A stretch of 64,000 nt of DNA, taken from NCBI GenBank assembly GCA_013398275.1, contig VZSE01002208.1, positions 1 to 64,000 of the forward strand. The letters are read 5' to 3'. The notes under the pieces are model-generated. The model was given only the letters and a program-made list of their open reading frames with translations, did no database searches and was not told the DNA's origin. This DNA is from Promerops cafer (taxonomy: Eukaryota; Chordata; Aves; Passeriformes; Nectariniidae). Positions 22,871 through 34,000 of this stretch are shown here, piece after piece. A program made the translations under genes and the position numbers. Each line of letters begins with the position of its first letter. The first letter of the stretch is position 1.

Positions 22871-25800
22871 CTTTTTCTAGATCAGCCTACAAAGAATAGG
22901 TATTAGGAAAGAGTTCCAAATGTAGAAACTATTAAATTAGAAAAGCAGTATCTCCATTGTGGGAAGGGTAAAGAAAAGTGTGGTTCCAGAAAGTCACCCT
23001 CTCCAAATAAGTGCTGAGTTTTTGAGAAGGGCTTTGTGATGCTTAGTAATCCTTCAGATTGCTGTTCTTTGACTGACCTGTTACATCAAGGGTCTTACTT
23101 CTCTGAGGTATATTCTGAGTCTGGTTCTTAAGTTACATATACCATGTAAATGAACCCTGGAGAATATAATGAAGCTTTTCAACACTCAACAAAACCAAAC
23201 TTGCAGTTAGAGGATCATGAAGCATTGTCTCTGCATTTTGGCAGATATAGCCCCTGCTGCTGTACCTGAATGCAGGTAGTATCATTCAGTGTATGTAGAG
23301 GCTTAATGTTGCCTTAACATGGTCACAGCATACCTGTCCCATATAATATCTCCCTGACAGAACATGAGTTTGTTACTCATGGTGAAGTGCAACGTGGAGC
23401 TCAACTAAACTGTGGAAACCCTGAGCCTGAAGCAAAGCAAATACTTTAGTGGGGGTCAGAAGAGGATTTGGTGTTTATACAGATAATGACAAAACCCATA
23501 ATGTTATTCCTTATTTATAGAAAGCGCATAATCCCTCATTGAGAATGAAGCATGAGGCATGAGGCAACTGCCAGCACTTGGACATCCAAAAGGAACTGGG
23601 TCTGGGTTTTTTTGAAATGTGTGTGTTCTCATAAGAATATGAAAAGAGATTTTGGTTTGTCTTTTTCCCAAGTGGCATTGTCCACTTTTTGCCAAGGGCC
23701 TATATTAAAAGGAAGACCCTCTTCGGCTTTGCAGTTTTCTTGTGATTTCTATTACTTACTCTGACTGGCAAAGGAAGTTACATGCCCATTTATTGAAAAG
23801 TCTGGTAAAGATCTTGGGGATTTTTGTGTCCTGATACAGTTGTTCAGTCTGGGAGGCAGGACCCTTCAGCCTCTCTCTGTCTGTCCTTTCATCTCATTGT
23901 CTGCACAGTTACTCATCCTGAACATTCCTTGGCCATTCACAAGCTGGCAGTGCTTCACCTGTGACTCACATCTCAGTCACTTGTCCAGAAATGAAGTTTT
24001 CTCAGGGGCTGTGTAAAGGGCAGACAGCCCTGGGAGGATGACTAAACCCCCTCCACTGAACTTTCTCCCTTGTCACTGGTGTGATGTGTACTTAAGGTCT
24101 GGCTTTAGGGAAGTCACTTCAGTAACAAAAACCAGCTCCTGGAAGTTCATGTTGCAGAATGACACAGGTTCTCATGACTTGTAGGCAAATCCCTGTGCAG
24201 CCCAATGCAGTGAGACAGAGCAGGGAAACACTGCTATCACTAAGATCCAGAGGCAGAGAGAGGTTTCATGAAGGTGTTCTGAAGAGTTTTATCACTTAAG
24301 AGTTGCTCAGGCAAGGTGTCTTTCTTTAAAATGAGTAGGGTCTCAACTCATTCATCATGGCATACATTGTGGCAGTTTCCTGACCTGTCACTGAGAATTT
24401 GAGCAATCACGTTTTCTGTGTCTGTTCTTCTAAATACCTGCATATGCTGTCTGGTTACAGGGTTAAACAACATAGTTTTTACACTGTGGCAGCTAGAAAG
24501 TGCTGTCATAGAAATATAACTTCCTGTCAAGACTGTATCTTCTTGTTTTCCTAATTGGAAAAAAAAAGTGCATGCCCTTTTTTGCTTTTTGAGTATGGGG
24601 AATGTTTAGCAGAATTTGAATGGAAATGTAGGGGCAAAGATCAAAGTTATATAAACTATTTAACTTAGTGCATAACTAAAGGAAAACAAGAGAAAATAAT
24701 TTTTAGCCATAGCAAAGATAAGCAACTCCCAATAGATATACAGAGAATTAGAAGTGGGTCTCAATAATTTAGGGTTCTTCAGTCCAAAGTGAATTATTAA
24801 AGATAAGAACCTGGGCATGGTACGAGACCAGTACTCTTAGGAGTAGATGTTCTTACAGATTAATAATTGATTAAAGACAGAAAATTTCTCCACTTGATTC
24901 TTGCCTTCACTGGAGAATTCTTCTGGGATATTGAACAGGGACTTCGATTCATAAGATCCTCAAGGGGATTTAAATGTCTCTATCAAGATGCAGCCCAAAT
25001 ACAGAGCAACAGGCAAGCCTCTCTCCAAAGAATTTAGGGTCTGCCTGCTTAGCACCTTATGTAGCATTACAGCAGTTCAGAAATGAGACAGAGAGGGGTC
25101 TGGGCTAATAATGCTGAAATCTCTGAACAGACTTAACGTCTTTAAAGGCAGAAAGTAATTGGGAAACAAGCTCAGCAACCGGCTTCTTGCCTAAAAAACG
25201 AGGCAGGAGCTCTATTTCCTTTGATTTGTATAATTGTGTAATAGTTCAAGCATTTACCTAAGAATGGAGCTATCTGCATCACTTCCTATCTCAGGGCAAA
25301 GTGATTTACTCCTGCACATCCCACACATCCTGAAAGAGGGACCTAACCTCCAGGTGTTTGGTTAATGTACAGTGAGGGATGTAAACAGGGAGCTGGAAGG
25401 AGAGGGGAAAAAGCAAAGACCGTAGGTGCAAAGCAGGGTGGTGCTTGCTGCCGGGAACGGCGCTGCTTCAATGTTTGACTCTCTAGGATTGAGCAAGCTA
25501 AGCACATATACCTGTATGAGGAGTGACAGCTCAGAATGAACCCCCTAGGACTTGAAGTGCTGCCATGGCCAGGCTATCACGAGTCTCCCTTTTTGCTCAG
25601 CCTCCTCTGCCCCACAGCTCCTGCCAGCTGCAGAGCAACCTGATTTCATCCCACAACCTAAACAGGGATGGTTCCGTGAGTATGTGGATGAAAGTATACA
25701 TCTAGGAAACAGGAGAGTATTTTGAATCTGTAGCACAATCTGAATCTGGATCTCGTGTTAGGTACTCTAGCCACTATGATCTTACAACTAACATTGAGTG

Positions 25801-28507
25801 ACTAGTCTGTTGCTCAGATGAATGCTTTCCAAGTCAGGCTTCGTGCTCTGGATCAGGGATTGTATGGAGGAACCTGCATGCCAGAGAGATTACAGTCCTG
25901 ACCTAGCTTCAGAAGTGTTTAGTAACCAGCTCCCAGGACATACTCTGAGCTTCCTGGACCGCCAACAATCTTCTCTGGCTCTGTACTATCTCCATGTTAA
26001 ATTTAATGGCACTGATTGAGACAGGAACATAGCTGCATGTTGGGGATAACTACACTACCAGCCCTGCTGCCAGCCTTCACTTTCTCAGCTGTCTCATTTA
26101 ATCCTGCACAAATAAATCTTTCAACTTTATATTTTTAAATGTCTTGGCAAATCAAATTTCTTCTGTGAAAGTGGTAAAAAGGTTTATTTTTTTAATCCCT
26201 GTTTCATGGTGCCAAGATGTTGAATGAGCACGTAGATTCCTGTCCTTCAATCAGCAAAAGAAAAATGCATTTCCTACTGATGTAAACCTTTGCTCAGTTT
26301 CACAAGCCCATACATGTAAGCAGTGATTAATTCTCTTTGTCAAGGTTGCAGTTTTCACAGGTTATTATAGTTCTAGCATGGCTAGCATAGAATTAACTTC
26401 CATAGCCTCTGGCTTTAATTCAGACATAAAAGGGATTAATATGAAGGAAAAATCTCTACCAGACACCACCACATTTAGCTTTCCCAGCTACAGCTGCATC
26501 TCTAAGAAGTAATTAATAATAAACCAGACTGGAGCTGATGAGACCAGGTATCATAGAGAAAATTGTACTGCTTTATGTGGAAGGATGTGTTGTCCAGTTC
26601 AGGCAGCTTTTTAAAATTAGATTCTCATGGGCTTATGATTTCAGATCAATATTTCATATTACTTACACTCTAATTTTCTGGAAAATTATTTCTTCCTTGT
26701 CTCTTTGCTCTCAGACAGTTTTCAGTGGGCTAATGCAACATTTTAGGAAGAATTTTTAGCAGTGTTAACTTGTAAGGCCTTGCATGTAGTTAGTTACACT
26801 AAAAAATTCAGTTGTACCTACAAAGGTGTCAGAACTCCACATGGTGCAAATACTACTCCTAACCAGAAAACACCTTCATTCTTCTTTTCACATGATGAAT
26901 TCCAAAGTCCCCACAATATTGTAAATAATGTATGTATTCTGTATGCATTATATTGAAATATCTGTATTTGCTTTGGTAACAGATACTGTCTTTTCCCAGC
27001 TGTTGCTCTCAAAACCCAAAGCAAGCCTTCTGTGTCTATACAAGGGACACCAACTATTTGTTTCTTGCTACAGGCAGGAGACGGGCATTAGGAGAACAAA
27101 CCCAGCAGATACAGCCCTTGCTTAAAAAGTAACAACATTTGAGTGTTTACATAGCTTAAATCTAGGGGTGACACCCACCGAAAGGTTTTAGCAGACTGCA
27201 TAAATCCAAATTACCCCCAGGCCATAGAGCTGCGTAGTATATAGTACAGATAGCGTTTGAACATCAAAGGGGTGTGAAAATAACTTTGCTTAGAATTGTT
27301 AAGAAGGATCTAAAGGATGACCCTTGATTTGTGCCTTCTTGCATCCATTCACATGCAATTTTTACTCATCAAATAGTTTGTTCATTTTGTATTGTAGTAT
27401 TGATGTAATACTTTTGTGTAGTCACAGACTATATAGGACAATAGGAATGCATCCTGCATCAATAAATAAAAAGACAGATAAATAAGAAAATTAATAAAAC
27501 CCAATTGTTCTAGCCCAGGCAGGAAATCATGGCCATGGAGCCTAATGATCGATAGCAGCCTTTCCCATTTTTCCTCCTCTCTTGCATGGGATAAATATCA
27601 GATTATTTAATGACAGGACACATCAAATTGATTTCATGCAAGACCTGCTTTGACATGAGAAACAATATGACAGACATAGCCAATGATAAATGGTTTCTAC
27701 CTATGGATTTTTGTGCAGAAAGATGGAGAAGAGGTGAGGGAACTGATGCATAGCATCTTTGGAGGGTACAACAGAGATCCATACAATGTAAGCCAGAGCA
27801 TTTCTTCTCTGTAAGTACATCAAAGTTCAATTATATATCTATTTTTCCTAAGAGGCCTTTGGGTTGTGCAGCCAGTGCTAACATGGAAGCAACTGACAAT
27901 AAGAAAGGTCACACTATGAAAGTTAAAATACAAGGCTTTGTGGAGTAGATACAGAAGGTCAAATACAGTGAACTGAAGCACCTCACCAAAAAAATAAGCA
28001 ATGTAAAGAAAAAAAGAGATTTTTCTTCTTTAATAAAGGATTTGTTTAATGTTTTATGGGAGGTAACAGGCAAGGGATTAGATAGAAGTTACTTAAACAG
28101 CCCATTGCTTTTTGGAAGATGTAAAAAACTCTAAATGTATATAATTTACAGGCTTCTACAACCCTGCTTTAGTTGTACTGACTGGCTGGTTCTGCACCTG
28201 CAGTTCTGGAAATTAGCTATAGTTGAACTGCTTGGGTCTTTATATGTGTCAACAGATAAAAAATCCTGTGTGGTGCCAGCTGGAAGAAAATTATTCTTGT
28301 CTTCCTTTGGCATGTGCAGACAAGAAATGAGAAAACTAAGTTTGTAAAATGAAAAAATTAAATTCATAATTTCTCTTTATAGCATGTCGATGTACTTGCA
28401 GGATGAGCATCAGCTCTTATTGTGAGCTCAGCTGCCCTATGGAAGGGGGGAAAAGGTGGTATTATCACAAGGGAAGCCTGCTTTCATATACCACCTCCTG
28501 TCAAACG
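22871..28507. other. Unique AT-rich sequence, no gene seen
   Basis: About 5.6 kb. All frames are 60-75 codons or shorter and unrecognisable. No tandem repeat longer than a few units was noticed. Confidence 0.5.
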
Positions 28508-28635
28508 TGTGGATTGAAAGCCAAAACACACGAATGGCATTCTTGCCCCAAAGGTGAATGCTCTGGAGGAAACACAGCAGCATAAAGCTGATTCATAGTT
28601 CAAGCTGGCTAACCAGTTCCCAACAAGCAGCTTGG

Positions 28636-28644
28636 TATATAAAA
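28636..28644 (+). promoter_or_regulatory. TATA box of the 28.5-kb LTR
   Basis: TATATAAAA followed by GCAG, a strong TATA match placed 241 bp before the AATAAA, as in compact gammaretroviral LTRs. Activity is not shown. Confidence 0.55.
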
Positions 28645-28876
28645 GCAGTGTTTGGGGTCTGTGAGCAGCCTGAGCTGCTCTGCAGAAATTTAGGAATTTC
28701 TGCACTGGCATCTCTGGGATGAAGGTGCAGGAGGAGAGAAGGGAGAGCTGGCTCCCTGCCACCCCCCAGCCTCACTGTGTGGCTGGGATGTGTAAGCTGC
28801 AGCTGTGTGCAAGCAAACTCTGAAGGAGGAGACAAGAGAAGAGCCATGTTTGGAAGCAGAGAGCTTTTGTACCCTC

Positions 28877-28882
28877 AATAAA
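28877..28882 (+). terminator. Poly(A) signal of the 28.5-kb LTR
   Basis: AATAAA in the context CCCTCAATAAACCAGCC, a context often seen at the R region of type C retroviral LTRs. Confidence 0.6.
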
Positions 28883-29095
28883 CCAGCCCCTTGGCTGTAA
28901 ATGGCCTAGCTGTTTCTCTTTTGAGAACTGGCCGTTGCTGCTGAGCTAAGGTACTTGAGAGCATTCTGTCTGTGCCCATATCCTTCAGTCCTAACATCCC
29001 CGGGATTAAAATTTGTGTGTTTCTAAGACACTAAAGATAAGATTCACCCCTTGAGTGAATTGATTTCCCACCCAATTGGGTTGCCACAAACCACA

Positions 29096-30010
29096 ACCTT
29101 TAATTTGAGGGCTTGGATAACACACAGGCAAAGTGGGCCAGCCAGTGACCAACTATGGCTGAACCACAAAATTTAGGAAAAAATGATGTCTGAGCAAATG
29201 CTTGTTTTCAGGACTTCCTAAGTTACTATAATGGGCATTCTGTTTGATCTACATACCTAACATTTGAACTCCTGATGCCCTCCTCACTGCATATAAACCT
29301 TGCTGAGGGGTTTATCCATCATGTACATCTGAAGGTGACTGACATGAGATCACATACACAGCATAAGTTAATTCTGCCCCGCCAGAATGAATTGCTCCAA
29401 ATATCCAATGCCTGCTTCTTTACTGTAGGCTAATGCATAGACAACTGCAGAAAGGGAATTTTTTTTGGTGGAGTTATTCCTTTTCTGCATCCTTAAGTAC
29501 TTCAACCAGTTTCTGAAGAGACAGGATCTTCCTCTTGAGTGTGTTACATGATATTTGTGCATGTCAAAGGCTATTTTATGAATGGGAATACATTCTTAGA
29601 AGTAACAAAGCAATATAATCATAGACTGGATTTCTGTGTTGCTTTTTAATTTCAGATAAGTGGCATGTATCCATTTTAATTAGCATAGAAAATCTTCCTT
29701 AGACAAACATACTCCATTGATTCTACATGGCAAGTTGCTTTTGTAGCTTGATGAGTGTGGTGCCCTTGGTCTCCACCAGTGATCTCCGGCAGCACAGTAA
29801 CATTGTCTAACTACTCCTGCTGTGCCATTTCAGGATGAGAGCAAGGACTCCACAGAAAGCTGGGCTTTCTGTAGCTGTGGCCCTCAAAGTGCTGGCTCAC
29901 AACTAACCAGTGAACGGTTGTCAGACCACCTGTCATTACACTTGGTGACACTTTTGCTACTGAACTCAGCAAGCACACGTGTAAAATAAAGCTATGTTAT
30001 AGATGAGTAA
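29096..30010. other. Unique sequence between two LTR-like blocks
   Basis: Apart from the leader-like motif at 29102-29118, no retroviral coding remnant, gene or repeat was recognised. The two flanking LTR-like blocks therefore do not bracket a recognisable provirus. Confidence 0.5.
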
Positions 30011-30460
30011 TGTGATAGTTGGCTCTCAGAATTAAGGGGTAAATATTATGTATATGTTAAGAGAAGTTTTGTAAATGATAATTATATCTCCCCTCACCCA
30101 TACATTGTTATTATGGGATGCTCCTAGTAACAGGGGCATTTGGGAGGGCCAGCTTGTTACTTTGGCAACTCCAGACCTCCAATCAAGATGTAAGAAAGTG
30201 ATCTCCACCACTGAACAGCGAAAGAAGAGTCGAGTGACAAGACTTTGGGAGGGGGCTAAAGATATAAAAGGCAGAGCATCCATTTTGTAGCCGAGCACGT
30301 GGCTTGCATGGAGGCTGGCCTGGGGGCTCCCAGCGCTGAACTTTTCCCTTATTTAGTCCTTTGTTGTAATAAGCCGTTAAAATTTTAAAAGTGAGTGTCA
30401 TTTCTCAAACCTAGGAGTGAGGTACAACTACTGGTATTCACTTAAATCTCATATGTCACA
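30011..30460 (+). mobile_element. Probable short solo LTR (about 450 bp)
   Basis: It begins TGTGATAGTTGGCTCTCAG and ends ATATGTCACA. The outer bases TGTGA/TCACA are inverted repeats. Inside lie a TATAAAAG box (30263-30270), a U3-like CTCCCCTCACCCATAC segment, and AATAAG (30368-30373) about 105 bp after the TATA box, followed by an A/T-rich stretch and GTGAGTGTC. This is the compact plan of many avian ERV LTRs. No matching target-site duplication was found at these exact borders, so the 3' border may instead be nearer 30426. No internal region is adjacent. It is unrelated by eye to the other LTRs here. Confidence 0.6.
30263..30270 (+). promoter_or_regulatory. TATA box of the 30-kb LTR
   Basis: TATAAAAG in the context GATATAAAAGGCAGAGC, an excellent core-promoter match within an LTR-like block. 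Confidence 0.55.
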
Positions 30461-30929
30461 GTGTCTTTTGTGATTAGCCTGTTCTATTTCCAGAATTTAT
30501 TGTCTCACTAATGTACCAAGTTGCAACAGAAAATGTAAAGTGACATTCGTTGTTAAAATGCATTCATTTACCTTAAGTTGTATTGAGATTGCGAGTAAAT
30601 TACTTGGCTTTTCTAGATAACTAAAAAATGGGTCATAATTTTTCATTCATTGATTTTTAGTGAGTGACAGATAACAGAGTTTTGTGTTCTGAGGATCTAC
30701 TGGATGAAATCTCCTAAGTAATCAGTACATCTCATCTACAAGAGAGGGCATATTTGTATCTCCAGTTTAATAAGTGCCTTGGAGAGTGGAAGATGGCAAG
30801 GGAGCATTGGAACTGCAGCTTGGTGGTGCTATGGAGCACTCAGGTCCACTGCCTTATTGGTGTCTCTCCCCCCAACACTGACAGCCTGTAGCATAGTGCC
30901 TGAGCACATCCTCACAAATGCAGGGAGGC

Positions 30930-31065
30930 AGGGAAGCACTGACTGCAGCTTATTCAAAATGGAAGCACAGTGTCTGACTAGTCCAAGATCACAGAGAGAC
31001 TGAAGAGAGGACCAACAAATTGAGTGCAGGTCCTTTAAGAATCCTATGCTGAAAAGTGCCTCTAT
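30930..31065 (-). mobile_element. Possible ancient MIR-like SINE remnant
   Basis: The stretch 'GACTAGTCCAAGATCACAGA ... GAGACTGAAGAGAGGACC ... AATTGAGTGCAGGTCCTTTA ... AGAATCCTATGCTG' follows the inverted MIR-type order 'gacttgcccaaggtcacaca ... gagtctgtggcagagc ... aattgaacccaggtctcctg ... agtcctaggctag'. It is the clearest of three such fossils in the window, although still strongly diverged. Confidence 0.5.
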
Positions 31066-34000
31066 CAAACTTGCTCTCCATCATCTGATACAAAATCATT
31101 ATATTTTAAATCAGGGCATTCCTTTCCTTGTCATCTGTTGGAACTTTTGTCTTCTTGCTCTAGCATTTCTGGTCAAGAGAAAGAGGGGCAAGGACTTGCA
31201 TTTATGTTGGCATAATACAAAACACTAACACAATCTTTGCACTTGACCAAGAGCCTGATGTCCTCACTGAAGCAATAGTCCTTTGTTTTTGTGCTTTCCT
31301 GGATTTTTACCCTGCTCCTTGAAACCAGTTCAGCAGGACTTTTAGCCAGGCTCTGCTTCTCCAATGACAACCTTTAAAGGATTGCTGTAAGATACTTCAT
31401 AGTGATCGCCTTGCCTTAATAGCTTGTCTTTCTTTGCAGATGACTATTAAACTTAGTGACTCTAACAACTCAGTAATACTTGGAGTAATAATAGGAATAC
31501 AGTTATACAGGGAAAAGCATGTGCTTCTCTGTGGGCTCTTGCTCCTGCATGTGTGATCACTGGCTTCAGCCTATAACCTGGTGTGACTATTCATCAATGG
31601 TACATAGACCTTATGAAAATGTTTGCTATGTTGCTTCTTTTATAGGGCTAAACATCCTTTGGCTCCTGTGTTGGTTGCTCATATCTTGTGCTCAGAACTA
31701 GGAGAAAGTTTGGCCGTGCTGTTGTCACAGATGGTAGTAAGGCCAAGCTAATGGTGCTCAGGAAGCCCCTCACTGTCAGAGCAGGGCAGATAGCTGGGCA
31801 TCATGGAAAGGGTAGGCATCATAGGAAGAGCAACCGAAGACAGCTGCTGGACTGGATTCCATTGTTACTCATCTGTTTGAAGCCAAATCTGCCCCACAGT
31901 ACCCCATGCTTTCTAACAAAAACAGATATTTGAGTGGTCTGTTTCTCTGCTAGACTTGTTTGGTCTATGGAGTTTGACTTCTATTATCAGGAGGGACAGG
32001 TGGCATGGTGACACATTTCAGTCTCTACTCAGCACCATATAAAGGAGTAACTGTACCTGTTCAAAACAAAGCACCAAGCAGAGCAAAGAGGCAGGAAGAG
32101 CAACACAAAATATCATTATTTATCTATTTGCAACGACATTGCTATTTGAGATAAGCATGCATGCCTAAGACAAGATGTGAGAGCTTTTGGATCAAAAGAA
32201 TTCATAGTGGCAACCGATGCAACACTTGGGGCTGTAGCTAAGCTTCTACATGCTGGAGCACTAACAAAGACATGGTTCAACATGTGCTGTATAAACTAGG
32301 CGTGTGAAATAACTCAGACAGTAACTTACCTCTGTGGCAATAAACTTGATCAAAATAGAAAAGGGCATTACAATAAACCAATCCAAAAGAAGGATGGGAC
32401 AGCTTCTCTGCGGCATTAGCTCCAGGGAAAGGAAGAGTGCTCTCTAAATGAGTTACAGCTGCGTGCAGGGCTGTTGCCCATTATCTGTTTTGAGTACCTT
32501 GTAATTGCAATCTAAAGAAAGTGCTGTCTTTTCAAAGAAGCTGAGGCAGTGAGTCTCAGGGCATCCCCAGAGCATCACTTGTGTTTCTAATCATCCACCC
32601 TAAAGAACCTGTAGTGTCAAGTATTCTTCATATGCTCACCATACCCACAGCTGAAGGGAAATTGCTATTGTAAAATTGCCAGGGAGAAGGAGGAATCATC
32701 TGTATCTGTGATTGCAGTGTCAGACTGGCAGAGTGTTATAACCTAAGTGGACAGGTTAGCTTTGGGCTAGAGTGGAAGTGAGGAATTAACCTAGACCACA
32801 GAGGGATGCAGAGCCATGAGATCTGCTTGGTCTTTGTCTGATTTTCTTTTTGGCACTCTCTTCAAGCTGAAAAGTACTAGTGAGTCTTTATTATTTGGCC
32901 ACCTAAACCACAGGTGGCTCCAGCTTTCTGAAGCTCTCCAGAACTGGTTGGAATATGCATGAGGCAGAACAATTAAGCAAGCTGCTTCTCGTGAATATAA
33001 ATGCCTTGCTTGAAAACTGAGTTTGGTTTGGAGCTCATGCCCATCTGCCTTCAGAGAAGAGGCACATGAAAGGGATGCGATACAACTCATGAAAGCTGCA
33101 CGGACCAAAGTGAGGCATATATTCCCAAGAATTAAGATGCAGTGCTGTGGGGACATTAGCTCTGTTGTAACTTTGAAATGAGAAGATTATAGGTGAGCAT
33201 GAGGTTTTCTGAAGTAAAATGTAAAAAGTGATCTATAAGGAAAACAAAAGTTCATCAGGAACTTTAGCAATTGTATTATCCAGAGTCTCAGCTTTACTAC
33301 ACCCAGCTTTGTGCCACTGGAGGGAGAGAACACCACAGACACTGGAAGGATACAGGAGAAAAGGGTGTCTCTTTTTGGGTCCAGATCTGTTCCCCATCTT
33401 CCAGGTGTCTGTTTTATAGTTATTTTGCGTTGTTTACTTTGATGCTCGGTGTACTTTGTCACTCAAGTATGCCTCTGCAAAAGGCATTTGCCCTGGAGAC
33501 TTGCAGGCAACGCCTCTGCAGTACTCCAAGCATCCTTAACCCCAGCAAAGCTAAGCAAACAGGAGTCACCAGCCAACTTCATCCCAGCTGTACATTTATT
33601 TTGGCTGCAAGGGTCAACAGCACAAAATGGAATTTGGCTGTGCAGCAAAGGAAAGTATATGATGGTGCTAGTCTCTATTTAATCTCATAACTCATGTTTG
33701 ATACCTGTTCTGCCAGGGAAGTTTCCCTGCAAAGCATGCAGAAGATTTTATGGTATATCTATTTCTTCATAAGAAGGAAATTTGGTAAAGTGTCTACACT
33801 ACCTAGGTGACAACTGATTTTGTGGTTAACAGAAATTGACCTTTTTTTGGTGTAATTAGCATTCGATGCTGGTTGATTCACTTCATTGAGTGTGTTTGAT
33901 TTTACCAGCAATGAGTTGACTTCAGGTTAGAAGGTTGGCCCCTCTTGGCTGGGTACTCCAAAGCGTATGTCCCTCTTTGTGTACAAGTCCATGAGGGTGA

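Larger units (their letters stand above)
28508..29095 (+). mobile_element. Probable LTR of an ERV1-like (gammaretrovirus-type) element
   Basis: The block has LTR architecture: a TATATAAAA box (28636-28644), CAATAAACCAGCC with an AATAAA signal 241 bp further (28877-28882), then a U5-like stretch. Candidate ends are TGTGGATTGAAAGCC at 28508 and CCACAAACCACA ending 29095, which are imperfect inverted repeats. Directly after it, 29102-29118 (AATTTGAGGGCTTGGAT) resembles a decayed gammaretroviral leader/primer-binding motif of the form TTTGGGGGCTCG. No gag follows and no clean target-site duplication was found, so the borders are provisional. It is distinct in sequence from the two 1.4-kb LTRs. 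Confidence 0.6.

Noticed and set aside
33271..33690. 139-codon frame (+) as a gene
   Set aside because: No motif, no codon-like bias and no neighbouring exon or promoter. Several other frames over the same interval are also partly open, as expected by chance in 64 kb.
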